Assembly (NCBI GenBank): GCA_009363875.1
Contig: CM018687.1
Location: 23,319,764-23,383,763 of the forward strand
Length of the DNA: 64,000 nucleotides
Origin: Mikania micrantha
Taxonomy: Eukaryota > Streptophyta > Magnoliopsida > Asterales > Asteraceae
Direction: 5' to 3'
Under the pieces are notes generated by a model. The model was not told the origin of the DNA. It did no database searches and saw nothing but the letters and a program-made list of their open reading frames with translations. Position numbers and translations under genes: made by a program. This document shows, piece after piece, positions 41,468 through 53,021 of the stretch; the stretch's first letter is position 1; each line of letters opens with the position of its first letter.

Positions 41468-43540
41468 TACTCCCCCTTGAACCTTGCTATTGTATATGCT
41501 CAAACTTTATGTGCCTCGGGGAACATATATGCATCAACATACTCCCCAACAACCTTGTTGTCAACATACTTCCCTTCAGTTGTAGCTGTGTTATCAAATG
41601 TTGTTGTATAGAATTCATCAGTCTCTTTGTTTCCACTTCACTCTCTCAATCTTAATCTCATTCTCTCTCTCTCTCCATCTTATGTCTTTCTTTTTCACGA
41701 TTCACCTGCTGAGGACTGCAGTGACATCTTCAATACACAGATCTTCATCACCCTTATCACCTGAATTAGTTGATACATAAGCAAAACTAAATCTTTTGCT
41801 TCACATGTGATCATACTAGATGCCTCATCACAATTCCAATTTCTCTTTGTTACTTATTAACAGTAAATCAATTATAGTGTTTACAAAGAATTAATAAGTC
41901 ACATCGGATAGTCTAAAAGAAAATAGAAGAAAATTTTTTTGAATTTTTCAATGATTTGAATAAACTCCCCCTAAAGCTATGAATTACAAAATTGTATATC
42001 CTAAAATCCTACAAAATTTGTATTCTAACTAAAAAATAAATATGTTTTTGATGAGAAAGATCCAAACATGAGATCATATTGTAATCATACCTCAGCATTA
42101 CTTGTTGATTGTTAATCAGATTTATTTATTCGATGCACAAGCCTAGGACGATTGTCAGTATATGTGTCCACTTTAAATCTTACCACTTGTTGTGAATTTG
42201 AAATAAAGAAAACCAATCACAAGACTTTGTGTTCCCCACTCACTTGAACACATCCCCGCTTTGTGAAATATCAACCAACAGCGATGCCATTGTAAATTAT
42301 AAGTTCAAATTCTTGCTTAGTTTGATCATGCAAAAATAAAGCAGAATATCTTTTGTGAAATAACAAAGTGTAAAATAAAACAGAATGTTCAAAATCCGGT
42401 AACAAGATTGATTCTTCCGTATGCGCAGACGAAACCAGGATATTGAACCAAAAAATAACTTAAGTTTAAAACCTAGCAATGAGATTGATACTTCCGTATA
42501 CACATAGAATGCCCAAGTTTTAAACAAAAACAAGAAAATAAAAACAGAATGTCCAAAAAATAGCAATCAGGTCGATACGTAAGTATACGCAGAGAATGTC
42601 CATGTTTTGAACGAAAATAAAAGAAAAATGAACTCAGAATTTCTTTTGAAAAAGAAACACATGATCAAACTAATATATGTACTAATACAATTAGCAATCA
42701 CTGAGGAAAATGACCATGCACTCAGGACAAAGATCGAACACTGTGTTCTAAGTAATGTGTCCCACAAAGAATGATTATGGCATTAGTCTACAGAAATCAC
42801 AACTAAGTGAAAGACCTACCAACATATCATACTGAGTGCATTGTGATCACTTTGTATTTCATCTTGTATGAACCAAGTAAACTTCAGAATATTACAATGT
42901 ACAATCATATCTCAAAGGTCGGATCAATATCTCAATTTTCTAGTTTTATATCGTTTTTGATTTTTTTAAATTTTCTCCCCCCTAAAATGCTAAAAATGAA
43001 AATCTTTTTGATTTTTAGAATTTTACAAGTATATAGAAAAATCAAAATTCCCGGAAATTTGACAACCGATATGATTTACCATCTTTGTAAAACATTATGA
43101 TCAATATGACTTGAAAACATCAAGAAAATATGACAATGTAATTCCAAACCTGTCAAGTTCTCCAGAATAATATGACAGTTAAAGAATTAGAACGATTTTA
43201 CCAAATACACTCCAGGAAGTTCCACTATCAATGAGCTCTCCTCCAATTGATAGTTCCTCTTGAAATCTTCCTGCATACACTCACAAACCATTAGATAGCT
43301 TTGGTCACCCAAGCCTTCGAGGTCTTGAGTTTTCCATGAAAATCCATATACCGAAATTTAATCCTTTTTCCAGTTGAAACTAATGAAGTTTCCTTTGAAA
43401 CTTTGTTTGTTTTTGGTATCCACAACTGTTCCTGTTCAAGTGCATTCTTAAGATAATACTTGAATCACCACGTTGTTGTTAAACACCAAATTAGTCATTA
43501 AAGGTTTTGAAAGTTTCAACTTTTCTTCATCCGAGGCTTT
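41468..43540 (-). other. Copia D 3' non-coding region
   Basis: The terminal polypurine tract (GGGGGAGTA, 41468-41476) is followed by two further tract-like sites: GGGGGAGTTT at 41962-41971 and GGGGGGAGAAAA near 42974-42983. A second CATCAACATACTCCCC junction-like copy lies at 41531-41546 and a third, altered one near 41571. Hairpin repeats occupy 42387-42610. I see no gene; a possible protease relic (LIDSGTSW) lies near 43235. Confidence 0.65.
42387..42610 (-). repeat. Three tandem hairpins with conserved core, Copia D
   Basis: Copy 1 arms 42387-42400 and 42434-42448 pair almost fully. Copy 2 arms GTTTAAAACCTAG (42464-42476) and 42513-42525 pair at 11 of 13. Copy 3 is at 42551-42610 with weak arms. 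The core read on the minus strand is the same CTGCGTATACTTACGTATC type as in Copia 1. Confidence 0.72.
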
Positions 43541-43546
43541 CACAAG

Positions 43547-45331
43547 TTATTCCTTGTTTTGATTTGGCATTTTATGTCTTTTAGGAATAAACTTTGAAAC
43601 CTCTGTGACCCAAGACTTGGCATTACTAACTTGTCCTTGTAACTCACACAGATAAGGACAATTAGCAATGATATGCCCTCTTGTTCCACACTCAAAACAT
43701 ATTCTCCTCTCCACAAACCTAGGAGAATGGTTTTGTACAAACCTATGGTTTTGGTGATTTACCACTGGTGAACCATAAACCAATCTTTGTTTACTTGTTG
43801 AACCCATATGAGTCAAATGTGACTTCTTACCACTTGACGTGGGAGACTCAAAGTTCAACTTTTCACATCTTGTGGGACTGAGTGAAATCTTGTCTATGTT
43901 CCAAGACTTTGAAGTATCACACTTTGATTCCACTCTGTTTGAGGCACATGATGATTTCACAACCCATTTTGATTGAATTTGACGTTTAGGTTTTGAACTT
44001 TAAAAACCATTTTGTTTTGAAAAATTTATATTTTCATTCTTTGAAAACTTTTTAATTTCAACCAATGGGGTTTGAAAGAAAATTTCTTTTTGGATGATGA
44101 TGCAGAGTTTGAAACACATGATTTTACATCATCAAAGATATTATTGTGAGAATCATCATAATCCTTATGTACATCCGTCAACCCACATCTGTACAATGTT
44201 TCCTCATCATATTCCTCAAAAGTACAATCTTCAATGATAGGAGAAAATTTTTCATAAGCACAAATTGGAGACTTTCCCTTATTGAGAGTGTTATCTATTG
44301 AAATTTCACTATCAATTGATTTCTCAATAAGAGGACTTGAAAAAATTATAGAATCATGATGATTCTCCAATTTGTGCATGATTCTGTCAAAGTCCCTTTT
44401 TGCCTTGTCCATTTTGATTTTAATTTTATTTACTGCATTTGTCAATTCAATATTTACTTTGCTCAAAATGTCAAGTTTTTGTTCAGAAACACTTTCATTG
44501 GCATTTGACTTTGACAAATCATCAGTCAGCATTTGAACCTGTAACTTCAAATCTGCAATCTGTTTTGAAAAAAACTTTTCATTTGATTTTAAATCCATGT
44601 ATGCTTTATTGCAATTTGATAAGTCACATTTCAAATTCATGTTTTCTTCCTCCAAACTCCAAATTTTTCCCTCAAGATTTAAACATTTAGAGCACGAGAG
44701 TTTAGAAAATGTACCTAAACTCACCTCTTTATCTGAAATGGTATGACAATGGTCTTCACTAATGATAGTAGTTGTTTCAGACAAATCATCAGAGGCATCC
44801 TCATAAACACACTCATCTTCTGTTGACACCACTTCAACACTTGAAGTTTCATCCTTTGACTTCAAAACATTATCTTCAGATTTCTTCATCTCACTTGTGA
44901 TTTCAGAATCATCAAGAATATGTGTGTCTTCAGTTACATTACATCTCTCATGTACAATTTCATTCATCTGTTTGCTATCTTCAGACATGTCAGGTTCATC
45001 TTCTGTTCCTCCATCAACATCTTCGTTTTCTTTCTCAACACTCATACTTGCCTTTAACATGTTTCTCGGTTCATCAATCCACGAGAAATCAACAATTTTC
45101 ACAATCCATTTTCCGTTTCGCCTTATCACCAATTCCATTTTATCAACAACATCTTTGAAGTTTATTAATGTGACATGATGAATAACTTCTGTACAATAAC
45201 TTCTAATAATTTTCATCCGCTTTAGCAATAAACGTTTCGAATGTGGATCTCCAGTTCGGATAATTATCCAAATTGTCCAACACAAGTCCATTGTTAGTCA
45301 ACCATTCTACGTTCCAGTTCTTGTGTGTCAT
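43547..45331 (-). pseudogene. Copia D gag
   Basis: The start is ATG at 45331 (MTHKNWNVEWLTNNG), in the gag entry motif DNYPNWRSTFETFIAKADE, followed by a stop and frame change near 45240. The main open piece (45291-44026) has an acidic region, a long coiled coil (about 44690-44380: CLNLEGKIWSLEEENMNL, SNEKFFSKQIADLKLQ) and an SxxSKKKFSFKPHW tail. A last piece (43960-43547) carries one zinc knuckle, CFECGTRGHIIANC, then WVTEVSKFIPKRHK. The layout is Sirevirus Gag with one visible knuckle. It is broken at least twice and not followed by pol. Confidence 0.82.
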
Positions 45332-46060
45332 ATTTAACTTTTATGTTCAGAACATCAAAGTTTAACCTCTCAAAACAAAACAGCTCAAACCTTGTCTTAA
45401 CGTCCAAATTAGGTCTTGAAACCTATCCCAAATGATCCGGAAGGCCCAAAATAGGTAAACAAGGTTTACTTGAACTTTTAAAATGGTATCTTTCTTGCAA
45501 ACCTTTTCGAACAAACCAATTTAAGGTTCTCCCAAATCTTTTCACGAACCTTTTGAGGTTTTCACGAACCTATGGAGGTTTTCACGAACCTATGGATGTT
45601 TTTCACGAACCTAGAAGGTTTTTCACGAACCTTTTAAAGGTTTTGACGAACCTATGAAGGTTTTTGACGAACCTATGAAGGTTTTGACGAACCTATTTCT
45701 CACGAACCTTTTGAATTCTCACGAACCTAAGGTTCTCACGAACCTATTTGTCATGAACCTATGTAGGTTCGGCTCTTAGGTTCGTCTCAGGTTCGTCTGA
45801 TCGCTGAACAGATCTGCAACTCCACTAAAATGGCTCTAGAATCTTCATTTTTTGGAGTTAGAAGGCCTATGAGTAGTCAAAATCTTCGTTTTTTGAGGCG
45901 CATCTTTCTATCGGATCAAAATTTGCAAAAACTTGATAATTTTTTGTAGATCTTACTTTTTGTTGACAAAAACGTGAAGAACTTCAAGAACACCTTCAAG
46001 ATGATGAATTTTCTGATCAAATTACTTGAGATTGATGTCCAAATAGTCGTAGAATCGAGC
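45332..46060 (-). other. Copia D leader with CGAACC words
   Basis: About 730 bp without a gene. Positions 45530-45800 hold a near-tandem series of TTTTCACGAACCTATGG-like units, giving GGTTCG in the sense direction as in the Copia 1 leader. Confidence 0.75.
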
Positions 46061-46077
46061 CTAATGCTCTGATACCA
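46061..46077 (-). other. Copia D primer binding site
   Basis: The minus strand reads TGGTATCAGAGCATTAG, one base inside the right LTR. It is the tRNA-Met type. Confidence 0.9.
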
Positions 46078-46078
46078 C

Positions 46079-46599
46079 TGTAGATTTGAAGAATCGATCA
46101 CAAAATTCTACAATTCGATCATAAACGTGCGGAATCCGTTTACAACTAGATTTGGATCAACAATGACATGGTAATCTATCATGAATCTGAAATTGTCATT
46201 AACATTCAAGTTATTACAATGAATCAAACGTGAAATACAACACTTGAATATACGAAAGAAGTTAAGATGAAGAGAAGTCTTGATCTTGATCTTGAGAGAG
46301 AAGTCTTGAACTTGAGAGAGAAAGTTGCTTTGTGTATGTGAAATTATGAGCTCCAATTCTCCAAGTCTTCCAAGTCTTCCTATATATAGGTTTCATAGGT
46401 TTGCCAAACCTATAGGTTTGCCAATAGGTTTGCCAAACCTTAAAACATGTGAGCACCAAACATTTTAGCTATCAATCATAGCCAAACCTTCTTGGATCTT
46501 TAGCCGAACCCTTAATCATATACGACAGACTATGATTTCATATACAACAAGCGAGGTTCACACAGTAAATACAACTTTCACACAGAAAATGCATCAACA
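46079..46599 (-). repeat. Copia D 5' LTR, right (521 bp)
   Basis: Close match to 40903-41467, but shorter in the AGGTTTGCC repeat zone. Confidence 0.92.
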
Positions 46600-48542
46600 A
46601 TTTTCAGTGTTCTCGAAAATTTGAATTTCGAGTACTACTTTCGAATAAAATTTTCGAGTGTGAGTTTTTCGAATACAAGACCAGTTCGATCACAACTTGA
46701 ATTTTCGAATGCACCTCAAATTTCAAATAGAACCAAATTTTTGAATACAATTCTATTTTTGGTTACTTCCTAAATTTCTAGAAAACTTTAAACTTCGTGA
46801 ACTCCCTAAGTTTTGAACTGTTTGCAATTTCGTGATTCTGTCTAACTCTTGGGATCCGAAATTGAACTTTTAACTGTTGACCTTTGACTTTTACTTCAAT
46901 TTTGACTAACTTGACTTTGTTTATTTCATATGGCTGATTTGAGATTCGTTTCTGACCACAACATGTCAGCATATGTCGGAGATCCACCGGTATAGCATTC
47001 TATGTTTAGGAGCTTGGTGGAAGGTTCGATACTATCTCAAGTGAACTATGCCCTCATGGAACATCCCTAGATCATCGCTGAGTTTACCCAAGACTTCTGG
47101 AACACGATCACTGAGCGCACGGACTCTAATAGCACAATTACTTTGATCGGCAAAGTTCTAGACCAGCCTGTTATTATCACTGAGCAGATTTTGAGGGAGT
47201 GCCTACAGTTTGGAGACAAGGCAACCGATCCTTTTGAGCTTGATCATGACTTGGTTCACAGGACGGTCTATCAGATGGGTCATGAGGGTTTCTACCCTCC
47301 TACGGAGAAGAAGCTGCTCCATCCCTACTAGAGATATCTTGCGTACGTGGTGACCTAGTGTTTGTCTGAGAGGAAAGGCGGTTATGATGTGCTGAATCAG
47401 ACTCTTAGTTCTTGTATGGTGGCATTAGCTTTGGGCATGGATTTCAACTACTCAAAAATGATCTTTCGTGACATGCATGCCAATATCAAGGGAAGAGAAA
47501 GGAAAGATTTCTGGCCTTCCCCTGCTTCATCCTGATCGTGATCAACAAGAGGCATTCAAACCTTGTTCCTACATCAGCACTCTCAGGATCAAGAAGATAA
47601 GAGAAGACATTTTCTCTTACATGATGATGAACAAAAGAGGAAAGAAATAGTATGTTGGAGAATGCCCTCTTATCAAGTTCGGTAGATTTGTTGGAGATGA
47701 CGCAGTCATGGAGGAGCAAGGAACACCTGTTGCTATCTTTGCCGAAGAGCACGACATCCCTCCTACTGGCACAAGCACTCAGACCGGCACGACTGCCGAG
47801 GAACCTATCTCTGAGTCTTCATCATCATCTAGTGAAGAAATTTTGATTCGAGAGAAGGAGCTGGTCATCCCACCACTCACCAGAGCTGAATGGGAAGACA
47901 TTCAGGATATAGATGACATGCCGACTCTTGAGTCTTCGCCAAAGAAGAAAAGACTGAAGATGATGTCGAAGCGGACCAAGGACCCCAGATTGCAGAAGAA
48001 AACAACGATATCGTCCTCCTCGACTCCCATTCAGCCTCCACCACCACCTCCTCCTAATCAGCCCACTCCACCTTATACCCAGCCTCCTCCACCTCCACCT
48101 CCACCTCCACCTCCTACATAGACCACTCCACCTCCTACAAAGACCACTCCACCTCCTATGCAGACTATACCACAACCACATCCCAAACCACCCACACTTC
48201 CTAAGCCACCGACACAGCCTAAGCCACCCACATAGTCAAAACCGCCACAACCACCAAAACAAAAACCACCCACTCAACCCTTCTCCTTCATTCACAACCA
48301 ACCAAAAATACATTGTTCAATAACACCCTTTCCAGTAGATTAGAGAACAGAGAAAACCCTGTTTTTTCTTTAAGAACAGAAGCTGCGACGGAGCTCCCAA
48401 CGTCTCCGATCAAGAAGAATTCTTATTGCATGTCAAAGTCTCTGCTTGAACTCCCAAGATCTCACTTCTGGGCAGGTAGAGACCCAAACTGGAACCCGCA
48501 CCAGCATAGAATTTCTGTCCATGGCGACTGGAATGGGGGATT
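46600..48542 (+). pseudogene. Copia C spacer end and third ORF (function unknown), broken
   Basis: 46609-46720 continues the TTTCGAGTA word swarm. The ORF starts at ATG 46931 (MADLRFVSDHNMS) and is cut by stops at about 46994, 47069, 47329 and 47356 and later shifts. Its N-terminal domain (ITEQILRECLQFGDK, YVVT-CLSERKGGYDVL, SSCMVALALGMDFNYSKMIF) matches the Copia 1 third ORF in order and spacing. A Ser-rich acidic part (47708-48020) and a long Pro-rich tract (about 48025-48290) follow, then a short frame (48313 on) that runs into G3. It sits downstream of pol, as in Copia 1. No enzyme motif is recognised. Confidence 0.72.
48538..48542. repeat. Target-site duplication of G3, left copy (GGATT)
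   Basis: GGATT precedes the left LTR and recurs at 60413-60417. Confidence 0.88.
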
Positions 48543-50424
48543 TGTCACACCCCCAAATTTCAACTAACAGAATCATACCATTTGGGACGTGACAAACCAG
48601 GAACTCAGATCATTAGACATAGCGAAGACCTCTTTATGCTTTTCAAACATAACTTTGGTCTAAATTTTGAAAATTCAGAGTTTTAAACGTTGCGGAAGCG
48701 TTTGTAAACAATAAAACAATTCAATGTTTGCAAAATGTAAATTACAATCATACTGTCTCAAATATTCAAATCCAAAACAACTGTAATGTAAAATATGCAT
48801 GAGACTCGATCTCTTAGTCCATGCTTGCTTGTTCTTGTACCTTATCGTCCTGAGAAAACATGTAAATCAAGTCAACACAAAGGTTGGTGCATACACAGGT
48901 TTGTTTAATCATAAATGTTTGAAACAACTGTTTGAAACGAAATGTTTGTAGGTAACATAATCACACATGCATAGTCATGATAACAACTATTTAAGGATAG
49001 TTTGTCTCGTTCCCTTTGTACAATTCATCCATGATTTGAACTCAATTGACTGCAAAACCATAGGGTTTCTATTCCATGGATTCAAACGACTATGCGGGTG
49101 CTTTTAATTTGAAAATGATTAACCGTAACCTGATTAATCGGTTGTACCCATGTTCGAACTCGAGTCCCTTATTCCCAGTTCAAATTGATTGAATTGATGA
49201 TCAATCGTTCTCAAATTCATGGGGTTTTTACTACACAGAAGATTTCGAATCTATCAGTATCTTTTAATTTAATTTTCAGGCCCATTCGAATTAAAAACTC
49301 CAAAACATTGAAACATATACACCCTTACAATCGTTCTCATTCAATTTCTTATGGTTTTATGAAATTGACAAAGAGTTTTCCTTAAATGAAGTACCACAAA
49401 CCTACTGGTACCATTAAATTTTATTTTTAAACTCGTTTATATCAAAATTCCCAATGCCTCTTAACCTAAGAACCCTAGAAACTTGAAATCATTAAATTCG
49501 TTATTGTGATATAAAATCAACATAGGGTTATTATAAATTGGGTTTTTTCTGAAACTCTCTATGTATATCAATTTGATTATGACATTCGTTTGTGTTTAAA
49601 ACCCCAATTCCTCCAAACCGAAAAACCCTAGAATTTGTACTTGATCAATTCGTTATTGTTATATGAAATTGATATGGGGATTTCGTTTAGTGCCATATTT
49701 AGAAACTTTCTGTGTATTTTAATTTGATTCTTAACCTTGTTCAATCAACAACCCCCAAATCGTTTTATCCAAAGAACCCTAATAATCGAACATGTATAAT
49801 CCGATGTTAAAACTTAGAATTACCATGGGGATTTACTTAGTCGTCATGTTTAGGCTGTGTAGAGATGAATTCCTACCTGGATTGCTATCAACTTGCTGAA
49901 GATCGACTGAAGCTTGAGTTGCGGCAATCCCCACGATCAAGTTCGTCCCCCAATGCCTCTGGTTTGGAATTCTTGTGTGTGAAAGATCCTAATGATACCA
50001 ATTTAAGTTTCTGGGACTCCAATTGTGAGAATTATGATTGGTTTTTACGAATTTGATACAAACGGATAACGGTTTCGACTTTTGAGTTAATTTTTGTTTT
50101 AATTTGTTGTTTAATAGACTCCATAACTGATGAAACTCATTTATCACCATCATTACAGCTCTTAGGAATGATTAATTCGACTAATTAGAATGTATTAACT
50201 TGAATTTCCAATTTCCAATTTCCCTCATATATTACAAACGAATTTTTGACTTTAAAAGTCAAAATAGTGTGTTTAACCAATTACAAGTTAAATTCTTGGA
50301 ATTAAAGTGTTTTGGGCCTGATTTTGTTTAATTTCAATCCTTATAGTTTGATTTTGTTCCCTTTTCGTACAATTCCCGTTAGTTTTCGGTTAACGAGGTT
50401 AATCCGAAATGACGGATTGTCACT
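48543..50424 (-). repeat. G3 3' LTR (1882 bp, internally deleted)
   Basis: The plus strand starts TGTCACACCCCC. Compared with the 5' LTR it lacks about 890 bp at position 48981. An acceptor-like ACATGTTTTCTCAGG lies at 48849-48863 (minus). Confidence 0.9.
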
Positions 50425-50985
50425 TTATCCCCTTGTTGAAGGAATTTTCGTCCCGAAAATTATTAAATGTTAGACGTAGTTAGGACACTACTTGTGAGTT
50501 CAATGTACACGTGCTAGTGCGGAATTTGATCATTCTGTGTATTTGTGTGTAATCACACACAAAATTTAATGTTTGCAACATCACACCTAAGTGTGATTGT
50601 TCTATGTAACTGTTTGCATGCACACTAGTTAGTACACCTAACTGTGAGTGTTTGTGTTTGATCATACTGAGCTATGTGACCTTGCACATAGTGAATGTTC
50701 GCAACTGTTTGTACTATGTAACCCCGTACATAGCAAATGTTTGAAACTAATCATGTCTGTACTATCACAACATGTAACATATGAAATGTAGCACATAAAA
50801 TGTAATGTAACACAATGTTTGTAACAAAACCAATTGTATAAAGTGTTTGTGCTTACCATTTGAAATTTTGAAGTGTAAAGTGTTGATGTGTGAAGCATCA
50901 CGTCATCCCCTTGTTGAAGGAAATTTCGTCCCGAAATTTAACGTGCCTTCTCAATGTTTGTAGTTGTTGTTTTGAACAGATAACT
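50425..50985 (-). other. G3 3' non-coding region with two PPT-like sites
   Basis: The block TCCCCTTGTTGAAGGAA followed by TTTCGTCCCGAAA occurs at 50429-50460 and again at 50906-50938, giving two polypurine-tract candidates. Between them lies a row of small palindromes (50542-50733). No gene. Confidence 0.75.
50542..50733. repeat. Row of short palindromes next to the G3 3' LTR
   Basis: Pairs: TTTGTGTGT/ACACACAAA (50542-50563), ATCACAC/GTGTGAT (50580-50597), AGTTAG/CTAACT (50627-50643), CTATGTG/CACATAG (50672-50691), CTATGTA/TACATAG (50714-50733). Loops are 2 to 6 bases, and ATGTTTGCAAC-like words separate several of them. Confidence 0.8.
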
Positions 50986-51918
50986 TTACTTCTTCATCAT
51001 TTGATCTTCCCTTTCCCATGTGAATTCTGGTCCACGTCTTGAATTCCATCGGACATTGACTATCGGAATCTTGCTTTGTTTGAGTTGTTTGACCTCTCGG
51101 TCCATGATTTCAACTGGTTCTTCAATGAATCGTAACTGTTCGTCCACTTGTATTTCTTTAAGTGGTACTACCAATGTCTCATCAGAAAGACATTTCTTCA
51201 AGTTCGAAACATGAAAGACATCATGAACTCCACTGAGTTCATCCTGTAGTTGGAGTTGATACGCAACCGGACCAATCCTTTTCAGAATCTCAAAAGGTCC
51301 TACGTAACATGCGCTAAGCTTCCCGTGCTTGCCGAATTGTATCACACCTTTCCAAGGTGATACCTTTAGAAGAACTCGGTCTCCTACTTGAAATTCCAAC
51401 GACTTGCGACGTTTGTCAGCGTAACTCTTTTGTCGATCCCGAGCCGCTACCATACGGTTCATGATTTGTACAATTTTCTCAGTCATTTCATGTACTAGTT
51501 CAAGCCCTGTTATTTGACTATCACCAATTTCAGCCCAGCAAACCGGTGAACGACATTTACGACCGTATAAAGCTTCAAATGGTGCCGCTTGAATACTGGT
51601 ATGATAACTGTTGTTGTAAGAGAATTCCACTAGGGCTAGGTGGTTTTCCCAACTATCACCAAAATCAATGACACAAGCTCGTAACATGTCCTCGAGCATT
51701 TGGATTGTGCGTTCACTCTGACCGTTGGTTTGTGGATGATAGGCAGTACTCATGTCTAAACGAGTTCCCAATGACTTATGGAGAGATTTCCAAAAGTTTG
51801 AAGTAAATCGGGCATCCCGATCTGATATGATGGAAATTGGTACACCATGTCGCGCTACCACTTCCTTGATGTAAATACGAGTCAATTTCTCCATTTTGTC
51901 AGTTTCCTTAATAGCCAA
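50986..51918 (-). pseudogene. G3 pol: integrase core end and chromodomain-like tail
   Basis: Open 310-codon piece of the G3 Pol. It holds the second catalytic Asp (ISIISDRDARFTS) and the Glu region (YHPQTNGQSERTIQ) of integrase, then VGDRVLLKVSPWKG, YVGPFEILKRIGPVAYQL (GPY/F module) and HDVFHVSNLKKCL. It ends in NVRWNSRRGPEFTWERE, the chromodomain-type end of Tekay elements. The tail stops at QMMKK, slightly short of the usual KYPHLF ending. A frameshift near 51965 separates it from the first catalytic Asp, so no complete integrase can be made. Confidence 0.88.
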
Positions 51919-51950
51919 GAAATGTGCAGATTTCGTTAATCGATCGACAA

Positions 51951-52475
51951 TTACCCATATAATATCACAACCACTTGGTTTAGGGGTAACTTAGTAATGA
52001 AATCTATCGAAATCTGTTCCCATTTCCACATAGGTATTTCTGGTTGTTGCAGTAAACCAGATGGTTTTTGATATTCAACTTTGACTTTTGAACAAGTCAA
52101 ACATTTGCTAACGTACTTAGCAACGTCGGCTTTCATGTGAGGCCACCAATACAGTGCCTTCAAGTCATGATACATTTTGTCTGACCCCAGATGGACTGAA
52201 TATCTAGACTTGTGCGCTTCATCCATCACGAGTTCCCTTAAACCACCATGCAAAGGTATCCAAAGTCGATTAACGAAACAACGAGTTCCATCAGGCTTAA
52301 CATCCAATTGTTTTTCCATTCCTTGTAAGGATTCCTGTTCCAAGTTATCCTTTTCTAAGGCTTTAAGCTGAGCACTGCGTACCTTGTTAGATAAGTCAGT
52401 ATATATTGTCATCATAAGTGCGCGAACCCGTCTTGTTGATGTTGTGTCTTTTCTAGTTAGAGCATCAGCTACCAC
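51951..52475 (-). pseudogene. G3 pol: RNase H end and integrase N-terminus
   Basis: Open 174-codon piece starting VADALTRKD (end of RNase H). The HHCC zinc domain follows (HKSRYSVHLG, YWWPHMKADVAKYVSKCLTC) and then the start of the catalytic core (WEQISIDFITKLP, first Asp). The frame is lost just after this near 51965, where the expected IWVIVDRLTKSAHF continues in another frame. An in-frame stop upstream (about 52515) replaces a Tyr in RNase H. Confidence 0.88.
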
Positions 52476-52511
52476 ATTAGCTTTTCCCGGATGATACTTG
52501 ATCGCGCATTC

Positions 52512-53021
52512 TTAGTCATTCAACAACTCGACCCACCGTCGCTGTCTCGTATTGAGTTCCTTCTGATCAAAGATATGTTGCAAACTCTTATGATCAGTGT
52601 AAATGGTACACTTGGTTCCATATAAATAGTGCCTCCAAATCTTTAAGGAAAATACCACCGCTCCTAACTCCAAGTCATGAGTAGTGTAATTCTTTTCGTG
52701 TGGTCGCAGTTGCCGTGAAGCGTAAGAGATCACTTTGTCACGTTGCATCAACACACATCCCAAACCCTATGCCGATGCATCACAATACACCACAAAGTCT
52801 TCTGTTCCTTCCGGTAAGGATAGAATCGGTGCACTGCAGAGTTTTTGTTTCAATAGCTGGAATGCAGCTTCCTGTTTATCCGTCCAATCATACTTCATCC
52901 CTTTGTGAGTAAGAGTTGTCAGTGATTGAGAGATCTTTGAGAAACCCTCAATGAATCGTCGGTAGTAACCCGCTAAACCTAGGAATTGCCGTACCTCAGT
53001 AGGCGCTTTGGTGCTTCCCAA
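52512..53021 (-). pseudogene. G3 pol: RNase H
   Basis: Two open pieces joined in frame over a single stop at 52764-52766 (CDASA stop GLGCVLM). 53021-52767 holds EVRQFLGLAGYYRRF and VVYCDASA. 52763-52512 holds YASRQLRPHEKNYTTHDLE, TDHKSLQHIF and RRWVELLND, ending in a stop. RNase H removes element RNA from the hybrid. It overlaps the RT piece in another frame because of a small indel near 53000. Confidence 0.88.

Larger units (their letters stand above)
40343..46599 (-). mobile_element. Copia D (minus), pol-deleted, with an extra LTR
   Basis: Minus-strand Copia element whose order from left is partial LTR, leader, complete LTR, internal region, leader, LTR. Flanks GTTTT (40338-40342) and ATTTT (46600-46604) are a possible target duplication with one mismatch. 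The internal region keeps gag but no integrase, RT or RNase H, so it would depend on enzymes of other elements. Confidence 0.85.

Noticed and set aside
47825..48273. Trp/Arg-rich and Gly-rich minus-strand frames
   Set aside because: They are antisense shadows of the Pro-rich tract of the Copia C third ORF.
48313..48567. 84-codon frame running into G3 as a separate gene
   Set aside because: Its end lies in the G3 LTR. The empty-site frame stays open for only about 37 more codons and matches nothing I recognise.
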